From Acanthosepion esculentum (taxonomy: Eukaryota; Mollusca; Cephalopoda; Sepiida; Sepiidae): DNA of 64,000 nucleotides. The position numbers and the translations under genes were made by a program. Shown piece by piece: positions 50,504 to 62,364 of the stretch (positions are counted from its first letter, which is position 1; every line of letters starts with the position of its first letter). The notes under the pieces are model-generated. The model made no database searches. It had not been told where the DNA came from and was given only the letters and a program-made list of their open reading frames with translations. The stretch is from the NCBI GenBank assembly GCA_964036315.1, contig OZ038485.1, positions 72,350,824 to 72,414,823 of the forward strand, given 5' to 3'.

Positions 50504-52447
50504 TTCAATAGTTTTATTGGTTTTCTAAATATTTCAATAAGTAAATCAATTTTACACGCAACCGTGTTTAACGTTGAAAAACAAGCCAAAACAGCTTGCT
50601 TTTACACCTAAAATTCAATATTTTTCAAAACTTTGTAAAACTTAAAATTTGCAATTTAACTTTGTGAAAACAGTTGAAAGTTGTTGAAATGAATACTTTT
50701 CGATCGGTAACATATCGATTTTCAATAATTTTATTGGTTTTCTAAAGATTTCAATAAGTAAATCAATTTTACAAACAACCGTGTTTAAGGTTGAAAAACA
50801 AGCCAAAACAGCTTGCTTTTACACGTAAAATTCAATATTTTTCAAAACTTTGTAAAACTTAAAATTTGCAATATAACTTTGTGAAAACTGTTGAAACTTG
50901 TTGAAATCAATACTTTTCGATCGATATCATATCGATTTTCAATAATTTTATTGGTTTTCTAAAGATTTCAATAAGTAAATCAATTTTACACGCAACCTTG
51001 TTTAACGTTGAAAAACAAGCCAAAACAGCTTGCTTTTACACCTAAAATTCAATATTTTTCAAAACTTTGTAAAACTTAAAATTTGCAATATAACTTTGTG
51101 CAAACTGTTGAAACTTGTTGAAATCAATAGTTTTCGATCGATAACATATCGATTTTCAATAATTTTATTGGTTTTCTAAAGATTTCAATAAGTAAATCAA
51201 TTTTACAAACAACCGTGTTTAAGGTTGAAAAACAAGCCAAAACAGCTTGCTTTTACACCTAAAATTCAATATTTTTCAAAACTTTGTAAAACTTAAAATT
51301 TGCAATATAACTTTGTGCAAACTGTTGAAACTTGTTGAAATGAATACTTTTCGATCGGTAACATATCGATTTTCACTAATTTTATTGGTTTTCTAAAGAT
51401 TTCAATAAGTAAATCAATTTTACAAACAACCGTGTTTAAGGTTGAAAAACAAGCCAAATCAGCTTGCTTTTACACCTAAAATTCAATATTTTTCAAAACT
51501 TTGTAAAACTTAAAATTTGCAACATAACTTTGTGAAAACTGTTGAAACTTGTTGAAATCAATAGTTTTCGATCGATAACATATCGATTTTCAATTATTTT
51601 ATTGGTTTTCTAAAGATTTCAATAAGTAAATCAATTTTACAAACAACAGTGTTTAACGTTGAAAAACAAGCCAAAACAGCCTGCTTTTACACCTAAAATT
51701 CAATATTTTTCAAAACTTTGTAAAACTTAAAATTTGCAATATAACTTTGTGAAAACTGTTGAAACTTGTTGAAATGAATACTTTTCGATCGGTAACATAT
51801 TGATTTTTAATAATTTTATTGGTTTCCTAAAGATTTCAATATGTAAATCAATTTTACAAACAACCGTGTTTAAGGTTGAAAAACAAGGCAAAACAGCTTG
51901 CTTTTACACCTAAAATTCAATATTTTTCAAAACTTTGTAAAACTTAAAATTTGCAATATAACTTTGTGAAAACTGTTGAAACTTGTTGAAATCAATACTT
52001 TTCGATCGATAACATATCGATTTTCAATAATTTTATTGGTTTTCTAAAGATTTCAATAAGTAAATCAATTTGACACGCAACCGTGTTTAACGTTGAAAAA
52101 GAAGCCAAAACAGCTTGCTTTTACACCTAAAATTCAATATTTTTCAAAACTTTGTAAAACTTAAAATTTGGAATATAACTTTGTGAAAACTGTTGAAACT
52201 TGTTGAAATCAATACTTCTCGATCGATAACATATCGATTTTCAATAATTTTATTGGTTTTCTAAAGATTTCAATAAGTAAATCAATTTTACACGCAACCG
52301 TGTTTAACGTTGAAAAAGAAGCCAAAACAGCTTGCTTTTACACCTAAAATTCAATATTTTTCAAAACTTTCTAAAACTTAAAATTTGCAATATAACTTTG
52401 TGAAAACTTGTTGAAATCAATACTTTTCGATCGATAACATATCGATT
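50504..52447 (+). repeat. 9-monomer HOR unit (1,944 bp)
   Basis: Near-identical to 46,625-48,568, of which it is the 3,879-bp-shifted copy. Confidence 0.88.
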
Positions 52448-53957
52448 TTCAATAGTTTTATTGGTTTTCTAAAGATTTCAATAAGTAAATCAATTTTACA
52501 CGCAACCGTGTTTAACGTTGAAAAACAAGCCAAAACAGCTTGCTTTTACACCTAAAATTCAATATTTTTCAAAACTTTGTAAAACTTAAAATTTGCAATT
52601 TAACTTTGTGACAACAGTTGAAAGTTGTTGAAATGAATACTTTTCGATCGGTAACATATCGATTTTCAATAATTTTATTGGTTTTCTAAAGATTTCAATA
52701 AGTAAATCAATTTTACAAACAACCGTGTTTAAGGTTGAAAAACAAGCCAAAACAGCTTGCTTTTACACGTAAAATTCAATATTTTTCAAAACTTTGTAAA
52801 ACTTAAAATTTGCAATATAACTTTGTGAAAACTGTTGAAACTTGTTGAAATCAATACTTTTCGATCGATATCATATCGATTTTCAATAATTTTATTGGTT
52901 TTCTAAAGATTTCAATAAGTAAATCAATTTTACACGCAACCTTGTTTAACGTTGAAAAACAAGCCAAAACAGCTTGCTTTTACACCTAAAATTCAATATT
53001 TTTCAAAACTTTGTAAAACTTAAAATTTGCAATATAACTTTGTGCAAACTGTTGAAACTTGTTGAAATCAATAGTTTTCGATCGATAACATATCGATTTT
53101 CAATAATTTTATTGGTTTTCTAAAGATTTCAATAAGTAAATCAATTTTACAAACAACCGTGTTTAAGGTTGAAAAACAAGCCAAAACAGCTTGCTTTTAC
53201 ACCTAAAATTCAATATTTTTCAAAACTTTGTAAAACTTAAAATTTGCAATATAACTTTGTGCAAACTGTTGAAACTTGTTGAAATGAATACTTTTCGATC
53301 GGTAACATATTGATTTTCAATAATTTTATTGGTTTTCTAAAGATTTCAATAAGTAAATCAATTTTACAAACAACCGTGTTTAAGGTTGAAAAACAAGGCA
53401 AAACAGCTTGCTTTTACACCTAAAATTCAATATTTTTCAAAACTTTGTAAAACTTAAAATTTGCAATATAACTTTGTGAAAACTGTTGAAACTTGTTGAA
53501 ATCAATACTTTTCGATCGATAACATATCGATTTTCAATAATTTTATTGGTTTTCTAAAGATTTCAATAAGTAAATCAATTTGACACGCAACCGTGTTTAA
53601 CGTTGAAAAAGAAGCCAAAACAGCTTGCTTTTACACCTAAAATTCAATATTTTTCAAAACTTTGTAAAACTTAAAATTTGGAATATAACTTTGTGAAAAC
53701 TGTTGAAACTTGTTGAAATCAATACTTTTCGATCGATAACATATCGATTTTCAATAATTTTATTGGTTTTCTAAAGATTTCAATAAGTAAATCAATTTTA
53801 CACGCAACCGTGTTTAACGTTGAAAAAGAAGCCAAAACAGCTTGCTTTTACACCTAAAATTCAATATTTTTCAAAACTTTGTAAAACATAAAATTTGCAA
53901 TATAACTTTGTGAAAACTTGTTGAAATCAATACTTTTCGATCGATAACATATCGATT
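52448..53957 (+). repeat. 7-monomer HOR unit (1,510 bp), form 7a
   Basis: Same form as 860-2,369 and 3,663-5,172: GTGACAAC in the first monomer, CATATTG, AACAAGGC, TTTGACACGC, short. Confidence 0.88.
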
Positions 53958-55901
53958 TTCAATAGTTTTATTGGTTTTCTAAATATTTCAATAAGTAAAT
54001 CAATTTTACACGCAACCGTGTTTAACGTTGAAAAACAAGCCAAAACAGCTTGCTTTTACACCTAAAATTCAATATTTTTCAAAACTTTGTAAAACTTAAA
54101 ATTTGCAATTTAACTTTGTGAAAACAGTTGAAAGTTGTTGAAATGAATACTTTTCGATCGGTAACATATCGATTTTCAATAATTTTATTGGTTTTCTAAA
54201 GATTTCAATAAGTAAATCAATTTTACAAACAACCGTGTTTAAGGTTGAAAAACAAGCCAAAACAGCTTGCTTTTACACGTAAAATTCAATATTTTTCAAA
54301 ACTTTGTAAAACTTAAAATTTGCAATATAACTTTGTGAAAACTGTTGAAACTTGTTGAAATCAATACTTTTCGATCGATATCATATCGATTTTCAATAAT
54401 TTTATTGGTTTTCTAAAGATTTCAATAAGTAAATCAATTTTACACGCAACCTTGTTTAACGTTGAAAAACAAGCCAAAACAGCTTGCTTTTACACCTAAA
54501 ATTCAATATTTTTCAAAACTTTGTAAAACTTAAAATTTGCAATATAACTTTGTGCAAACTGTTGAAACTTGTTGAAATCAATAGTTTTCGATCGATAACA
54601 TATCGATTTTCAATAATTTTATTGGTTTTCTAAAGATTTCAATAAGTAAATCAATTTTACAAACAACCGTGTTTAAGGTTGAAAAACAAGCCAAAACAGC
54701 TTGCTTTTACACCTAAAATTCAATATTTTTCAAAACTTTGTAAAACTTAAAATTTGCAATATAACTTTGTGCAAACTGTTGAAACTTGTTGAAATGAATA
54801 CTTTTCGATCGGTAACATATCGATTTTCACTAATTTTATTGGTTTTCTAAAGATTTCAATAAGTAAATCAATTTTACAAACAACCGTGTTTAAGGTTGAA
54901 AAACAAGCCAAATCAGCTTGCTTTTACACCTAAAATTCAATATTTTTCAAAACTTTGTAAAACTTAAAATTTGCAACATAACTTTGTGAAAACTGTTGAA
55001 ACTTGTTCAAATCAATAGTTTTCGATCGATAACATATCGATTTTCAATTATTTTATTGGTTTTCTAAAGATTTCAATAAGTAAATCAATTTTACAAACAA
55101 CAGTGTTTAACGTTGAAAAACAAGCCAAAACAGCCTGCTTTTACACCTAAAATTCAATATTTTTCAAAACTTTGTAAAACTTAAAATTTGCAATATAACT
55201 TTGTGAAAACTGTTGAAACTTGTTGAAATGAATACTTTTCGATCGGTAACATATTGATTTTTAATAATTTTATTGGTTTCCTAAAGATTTCAATATGTAA
55301 ATCAATTTTACAAACAACCGTGTTTAAGGTTGAAAAACAAGGCAAAACAGCTTGCTTTTACACCTAAAATTCAATATTTTTCAAAACTTTGTAAAACTTA
55401 AAATTTGCAATATAACTTTGTGAAAACTGTTGAAACTTGTTGAAATCAATACTTTTCGATCGATAACATATCGATTTTCAATAATTTTATTGGTTTTCTA
55501 AAGATTTCAATAAGTAAATCAATTTGACACGCAACCGTGTTTAACGTTGAAAAAGAAGCCAAAACAGCTTGCTTTTACACCTAAAATTCAATATTTTTCA
55601 AAACTTTGTAAAACTTAAAATTTGGAATATAACTTTGTGAAAACTGTTGAAACTTGTTGAAATCAATACTTTTCGATCGATAACATATCGATTTTCAATA
55701 ATTTTATTGGTTTTCTAAAGATTTCAATAAGTAAATCAATTTTACACGCAACCGTGTTTAACGTTGAAAAAGAAGCCAAAACAGCTTGCTTTTACACCTA
55801 AAATTCAATATTTTTCAAAACTTTGTAAAACTTAAAATTTGCAATATAACTTTGTGAAAACTTGTTGAAATCAATACTTTTCGATCGATAACATATCGAT
55901 T
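53958..55901 (+). repeat. 9-monomer HOR unit (1,944 bp)
   Basis: The full 9-monomer order starting with CAATAGTTTT/CTAAATATT. A private TTGTTCAAATC occurs near 55,005 in place of TTGTTGAAATC. Confidence 0.88.
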
Positions 55902-57627
55902 TTCAATAGTTTTATTGGTTTTCTAAATATTTCAATAAGTAAATCAATTTTACACGCAACCGTGTTTAACGTTGAAAAACAAGCCAAAACAGCTTGCTTT
56001 TACACCTAAAATTCAATATTTTTCAAAACTTTGTAAAACTTAAAATTTGCAATATAACTTTGTGCAAACTGTTGAAACTTGTTGAAATCAATAGTTTTCG
56101 ATCGATAACATATCGATTTTCAATAATTTTATTGGTTTTCTAAAGATTTCAATAAGTAAATCAATTTTACAAACAACCGTGTTTAAGGTTGAAAAACAAG
56201 CCAAAACAGCTTGCTTTTACACCTAAAATTCAATATTTTTCAAAACTTTGTAAAACTTAAAATTTGCAATATAACTTTGTGCAAACTGTTGAAACTTGTT
56301 GAAATGAATACTTTTCGATCGGTAACATATCGATTTTCAATAATTTTATTGGTTTTCTAAAGATTTCAATAAGTAAATCAATTTTACAAACAACCGTGTT
56401 TAAGGTTGAAAAACAAGCCAGAACAGCTTGCTTTTACACCTAAAATTCAATATTTTTCAAAACTTTGTAAAACATAAAATTTGCAATATAACTTTGTGAA
56501 AACTGTTGAAACTTGTTGAAATCAATACTTTTCGATCGATAACATATCGATTTTCAATAATTTTATTGGTTTTATAAAGATTTCAATAAGTAAGTATATT
56601 TTACACGCAACCGTGTTTAACGTTGAAAAACAAACCAAAACAGCTTGCTTTTACACCTAAAATTCAATATTTTCAAAACTTTGTAAAACTTAAAATTTGC
56701 AATATAACTTTGTGAAAACTGTTGAAACTTGTTGAAATGAATACTTTTCGATCGATAACATATCGATTTTCAATAATTTTATTGGTTTTCTAAAGATTTC
56801 AATAAGTAAATCAATTTTACACGCAACCGTGTTTAAGGTTGAAAAACAAGCCAAAACAGCCTGCTTTTACACCTAAAATTCAATATTTTTCAAAACTTTG
56901 TAAAACTTAAAATTTGCAACATAACTTTGTGCAAACTGTTGAAACTTGTTGAAATCAATAGTTTTCGATCGGTAACATATCGATTTTCAATAATTTTATT
57001 GGTTTTCTAAAGATTTCAGTAAGTAAATCAATTTTACAAACAACCGTGTTTAAGGTTGAAAAACAAGCCAAAACAGCTTGCTTTTACACCTAAAATTCAA
57101 TATTTTTCAAAACTTTGTAAAACTTAAAATTTGCAATATATCTTTGTGCAAACTGTTGAAACTTGTTGAAATCAATAGTTTTCGATCGATAACATATCGA
57201 TTTTCAATAATTTTATTGGTTTTCTAAAGATTTCAATAAGTAAATCAATTTTACACGCAACCTTGTTTAACGTTGAAAAACAAGCCAAAACAGCTTGCTT
57301 TTACAGCTAAAATTCAATATTTTTCAAAACTTTGTAAAACTTAAAATTTGCAATATATCTTTGTGCAAACTGTTGAAACTTGTTGAAATCAATAGTTTTC
57401 GATCGATAACATATCGATTTTCAATAATTTTATTGGTTTTCTAAAGATTTCAATAAGTAAATCAATTTTACACGCAACCGTGTTTAACGTTGAAAAAGAA
57501 GCCAAAACAGCTTGCTTTTACACCTAAAATTCAATATTTTTCAAAACTTTGTAAAACTTAAAATTTGCAATATAACTTTGTGAAAACTTGTTGAAATCAA
57601 TACTTTTCGATCGATAACATATCGATT
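55902..57627 (+). repeat. 8-monomer unit of mixed origin (1,726 bp)
   Basis: It starts with a chimera (CAATAGTTTT/CTAAATATT front, GCAATATAAC/GTGCAAAC back). It then holds GTGCAAAC/TGAATAC; CCAGAAC/ACATAAAA; TTTTATAAAG with AAGTAAGTATATT and AACAAACC (216 bp); GTTTAAGG/CAGCCTGC/GCAACATAAC; TTTCAGTAAG with ATATCTTTG; ACAGCTAAAA with ATATCTTTG; and a short monomer. The later part resembles 10,797-11,447. Confidence 0.84.
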
Positions 57628-59137
57628 TTCAATAGTTTTATTGGTTTTCTAAAGATTTCAATAAGTAAATCAATTTTACACGCAACCGTGTTTAACGTTG
57701 AAAAACAAGCCAAAACAGCTTGCTTTTACACCTAAAATTCAATATTTTTCAAAACTTTGTAAAACTTAAAATTTGCAATTTAACTTTGTGACAACAGTTG
57801 AAAGTTGTTGAAATGAATACTTTTCGATCGGTAACATATCGATTTTCAATAATTTTATTGGTTTTCTAAAGATTTCAATAAGTAAATCAATTTTACAAAC
57901 AACCGTGTTTAAGGTTGAAAAACAAGCCAAAACAGCTTGCTTTTACACGTAAAATTCAATATTTTTCAAAACTTTGTAAAACTTAAAATTTGCAATATAA
58001 CTTTGTGAAAACTGTTGAAACTTGTTGAAATCAATACTTTTCGATCGATATCATATCGATTTTCAATAATTTTATTGGTTTTCTAAAGATTTCAATAAGT
58101 AAATCAATTTTACACGCAACCTTGTTTAACGTTGAAAAACAAGCCAAAACAGCTTGCTTTTACACCTAAAATTCAATATTTTTCAAAACTTTGTAAAACT
58201 TAAAATTTGCAATATAACTTTGTGCAAACTGTTGAAACTTGTTGAAATCAATAGTTTTCGATCGATAACATATCGATTTTCAATAATTTTATTGGTTTTC
58301 TAAAGATTTCAATAAGTAAATCAATTTTACAAACAACCGTGTTTAAGGTTGAAAAACAAGCCAAAACAGCTTGCTTTTACACCTAAAATTCAATATTTTT
58401 CAAAACTTTGTAAAACTTAAAATTTGCAATATAACTTTGTGCAAACTGTTGAAACTTGTTGAAATGAATACTTTTCGATCGGTAACATATCGATTTTCAC
58501 TAATTTTATTGGTTTTCTAAAGATTTCAATAAGTAAATCAATTTTACAAACAACCGTGTTTAAGGTTGAAAAACAAGCCAAATCAGCTTGCTTTTACACC
58601 TAAAATTCAATATTTTTCAAAACTTTGTAAAACTTAAAATTTGCAACATAACTTTGTGAAAACTGTTGAAACTTGTTGAAATCAATAGTTTTCGATCGAT
58701 AACATATCGATTTTCAATTATTTTATTGGTTTTCTAAAGATTTCAATAAGTAAATCAATTTGACACGCAACCGTGTTTAACGTTGAAAAAGAAGCCAAAA
58801 CAGCTTGCTTTTACACCTAAAATTCAATATTTTTCAAAACTTTGTAAAACTTAAAATTTGGAATATAACTTTGTGAAAACTGTTGAAACTTGTTGAAATC
58901 AATACTTTTCGATCGATAACATATCGATTTTCAATAATTTTATTGGTTTTCTAAAGATTTCAATAAGTAAATCAATTTTACACGCAACCGTGTTTAACGT
59001 TGAAAAAGAAGCCAAAACAGCTTGCTTTTACACCTAAAATTCAATATTTTTCAAAACTTTGTAAAACTTAAAATTTGCAATATAACTTTGTGAAAACTTG
59101 TTGAAATCAATACTTTTCGATCGATAACATATCGATT
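57628..59137 (+). repeat. 7-monomer HOR unit (1,510 bp), form 7b
   Basis: The order keeps CACTAATT/CAAATCAGC (58,496). It then has a chimeric monomer at 58,713 with CAATTATT at its start and TTTGACACGC/TTTGGAAT after it, then the short monomer. It has the same length as form 7a but arose by loss of a different monomer pair from the 9-monomer order. Repeated at 60,855-62,364. Confidence 0.88.
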
Positions 59138-60646
59138 TTCAATAGTTTTATTGGTTTTCTAAATATTTCAATAAGTAAATCAATTTTACACGCAACCGTG
59201 TTTAACGTTGAAAAACAATCCAAAACAGCTTGCTTTTACACCTAAAATTCAATATTTTTCAAAACTTTGTAAAACTTAAAATTTGCAATTTAACTTTGTG
59301 AAAACAGTTGAAAGTTGTTGAAATGAATACTTTTCGATCGGTAACATATCGATTTTCAATAATTTTATTGGTTTTCTAAAGATTTCAATAAGTAAATCAA
59401 TTTTACAAACAACCGTGTTTAAGGTTGAAAAACAAGCCAAAACAGCTTGCTTTTACACGTAAAATTCAATATTTTTCAAAACTTTGTAAAACTTAAAATT
59501 TGCAATATAACTTTGTGAAAACTGTTGAAACTTGTTGAAATCAATACTTTTCGATCGATATCATATCGATTTTCAATAATTTTATTGGTTTTCTAAAGAT
59601 TTCAATAAGTAAATCAATTTTACACGCAACCTTGTTTAACGTTGAAAAACAAGCCAAAACAGCTTGCTTTTACACCTAAAATTCAATATTTTTCAAAACT
59701 TTGTAAAACTTAAAATTTGCAATATAACTTTGTGCAAACTGTTGAAACTTGTTGAAATCAATAGTTTTCGATCGATAACATATCGATTTTCAATAATTTT
59801 ATTGGTTTTCTAAAGATTTCAATAAGTAAATCAATTTTACAAACAACCGTGTTTAAGGTTGAAAAACAAGCCAAAACAGCTTGCTTTTACACCTAAAATT
59901 CAATATTTTTCAAAACTTTGTAAAACTTAAAATTTGCAATATAACTTTGTGCAAACTGTTGAAACTTGTTGAAATGAATACTTTTCGATCGGTAACATAT
60001 CGATTTTCAATAATTTTATTGGTTTTCTAAAGATTTCAATAAGTAAATCAATTTTACAAACAACCGTGTTTAAGGTTGAAAAACAAGCCAGAACAGCTTG
60101 CTTTTACACCTAAAATTCAATATTTTTCAAAACTTTGTAAAACATAAAATTTGCAATATAACTTTGTGAAAACTGTTGAAACTTGTTGAAATCAATACTT
60201 TTCGATCGATAACATATCGATTTTCAATAATTTTATTGGTTTTATAAAGATTTCAATAAGTAAGTATATTTTACACGCAACCGTGTTTAACGTTGAAAAA
60301 CAAACCAAAACAGCTTGCTTTTACACCTAAAATTCAATATTTTCAAAACTTTGTAAAACTTAAAATTTGCAATATAACTTTGTGAAAACTGTTGAAACTT
60401 GTTGAAATGAATACTTTTCGATCGATAACATATCGATTTTCAATAATTTTATTGGTTTTCTAAAGATTTCAATAAGTAAATCAATTTTACACGCAACCGT
60501 GTTTAAGGTTGAAAAACAAGCCAAAACAGCCTGCTTTTACACCTAAAATTCAATATTTTTCAAAACTTTGTAAAACTTAAAATTTGCAATATAACTTTGT
60601 GAAAACTTGTTGAAATCAATACTTTTCGATCGATAACATATCGATT
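59138..60646 (+). repeat. 7-monomer unit (1,509 bp), form 7c
   Basis: CAATAGTTTT with AACAATCC; ACACGTAAAA; CCTTG; GTGCAAAC/TGAATAC; CCAGAAC/ACATAAAA (60,006); TTTTATAAAG/AAGTAAGTATATT (60,223, 216 bp); and a GTTTAAGG/CAGCCTGC monomer converted to the short form (60,439). AACAATCC in this HOR position also occurs at 10,146. Confidence 0.85.
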
Positions 60647-60854
60647 TTCAATAGTTTTATTGGTTTTCTAAAGATTTCAATAAGTAAATCAATTTTACAC
60701 GCAACCGTGTTTAACGTTGAAAAAGAAGCCAAAACAGCTTGCTTTTACACCTAAAATTCAATATTTTTCAAAACTTTGTAAAACTTAAAATTTGCAATAT
60801 AACTTTGTGAAAACTTGTTGAAATCAATACTTTTCGATCGATAACATATCGATT
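60647..60854 (+). repeat. Solitary short monomer with CAATAGTTTT
   Basis: A 208-bp monomer carrying both HOR marks, CAATAGTTTT at its start and the 9-bp deletion at its end, which normally sit on neighbouring monomers. It is the join left by the 3,227-bp duplication. Confidence 0.85.
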
Positions 60855-62364
60855 TTCAATAGTTTTATTGGTTTTCTAAAGATTTCAATAAGTAAATCAA
60901 TTTTACACGCAACCGTGTTTAACGTTGAAAAACAAGCCAAAACAGCTTGCTTTTACACCTAAAATTCAATATTTTTCAAAACTTTGTAAAACTTAAAATT
61001 TGCAATTTAACTTTGTGACAACAGTTGAAAGTTGTTGAAATGAATACTTTTCGATCGGTAACATATCGATTTTCAATAATTTTATTGGTTTTCTAAAGAT
61101 TTCAATAAGTAAATCAATTTTACAAACAACCGTGTTTAAGGTTGAAAAACAAGCCAAAACAGCTTGCTTTTACACGTAAAATTCAATATTTTTCAAAACT
61201 TTGTAAAACTTAAAATTTGCAATATAACTTTGTGAAAACTGTTGAAACTTGTTGAAATCAATACTTTTCGATCGATATCATATCGATTTTCAATAATTTT
61301 ATTGGTTTTCTAAAGATTTCAATAAGTAAATCAATTTTACACGCAACCTTGTTTAACGTTGAAAAACAAGCCAAAACAGCTTGCTTTTACACCTAAAATT
61401 CAATATTTTTCAAAACTTTTTAAAACTTAAAATTTGCAATATAACTTTGTGCAAACTGTTGAAACTTGTTGAAATCAATAGTTTTCGATCGATAACATAT
61501 CGATTTTCAATAATTTTATTGGTTTTCTAAAGATTTCAATAAGTAAATCAATTTTACAAACAACCGTGTTTAAGGTTGAAAAACAAGCCAAAACAGCTTG
61601 CTTTTACACCTAAAATTCAATATTTTTCAAAACTTTGTAAAACTTAAAATTTGCAATATAACTTTGTGCAAACTGTTGAAACTTGTTGAAATGAATACTT
61701 TTCGATCGGTAACATATCGATTTTCACTAATTTTATTGGTTTTCTAAAGATTTCAATAAGTAAATCAATTTTACAAACAACCGTGTTTAAGGTTGAAAAA
61801 CAAGCCAAATCAGCTTGCTTTTACACCTAAAATTCAATATTTTTCAAAACTTTGTAAAACTTAAAATTTGCAACATAACTTTGTGAAAACTGTTGAAACT
61901 TGTTGAAATCAATAGTTTTCGATCGATAACATATCGATTTTCAATTATTTTATTGGTTTTCTAAAGATTTCAATAAGTAAATCAATTTGACACGCAACCG
62001 TGTTTAACGTTGAAAAAGAAGCCAAAACAGCTTGCTTTTACACCTAAAATTCAATATTTTTCAAAACTTTGTAAAACTTAAAATTTGGAATATAACTTTG
62101 TGAAAACTGTTGAAACTTGTTGAAATCAATACTTTTCGATCGATAACATATCGATTTTCAATAATTTTATTGGTTTTCTAAAGATTTCAATAAGTAAATC
62201 AATTTTACACGCAACCGTGTTTAACGTTGAAAAAGAAGCCAAAACAGCTTGCTTTTACACCTAAAATTCAATATTTTTCAAAACTTTGTAAAACTTAAAA
62301 TTTGCAATATAACTTTGTGAAAACTTGTTGAAATCAATACTTTTCGATCGATAACATATCGATT
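60855..62364 (+). repeat. 7-monomer HOR unit (1,510 bp), form 7b
   Basis: Same as 57,628-59,137, including the CAATTATT/TTTGACACGC chimera. Confidence 0.88.

Larger units (their letters stand above)
50079..53957 (+). repeat. 3,879-bp super-repeat, copy 2 (18 monomers)
   Basis: Same order and the same ATACTTCTCGATCG (52,213). The only differences I noticed are ACTTTCTAAAAC near 52,368 for ACTTTGTAAAAC, and AAAACAT near 53,886 for AAAACTT. Such similarity over 3.9 kb implies a very recent duplication. Confidence 0.9.
57420..60646 (+). repeat. 3,227-bp super-repeat, copy 1 (15 monomers)
   Basis: Begins with the short monomer at 57,420, then a 7-monomer unit (57,628-59,137) and another 7-monomer unit (59,138-60,646) containing AACAATCC, CCAGAAC and AAGTAAGTATATT monomers. 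15 x 217 minus three 9-bp deletions and one single-base loss gives 3,227, matching the offset to copy 2. Confidence 0.88.
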
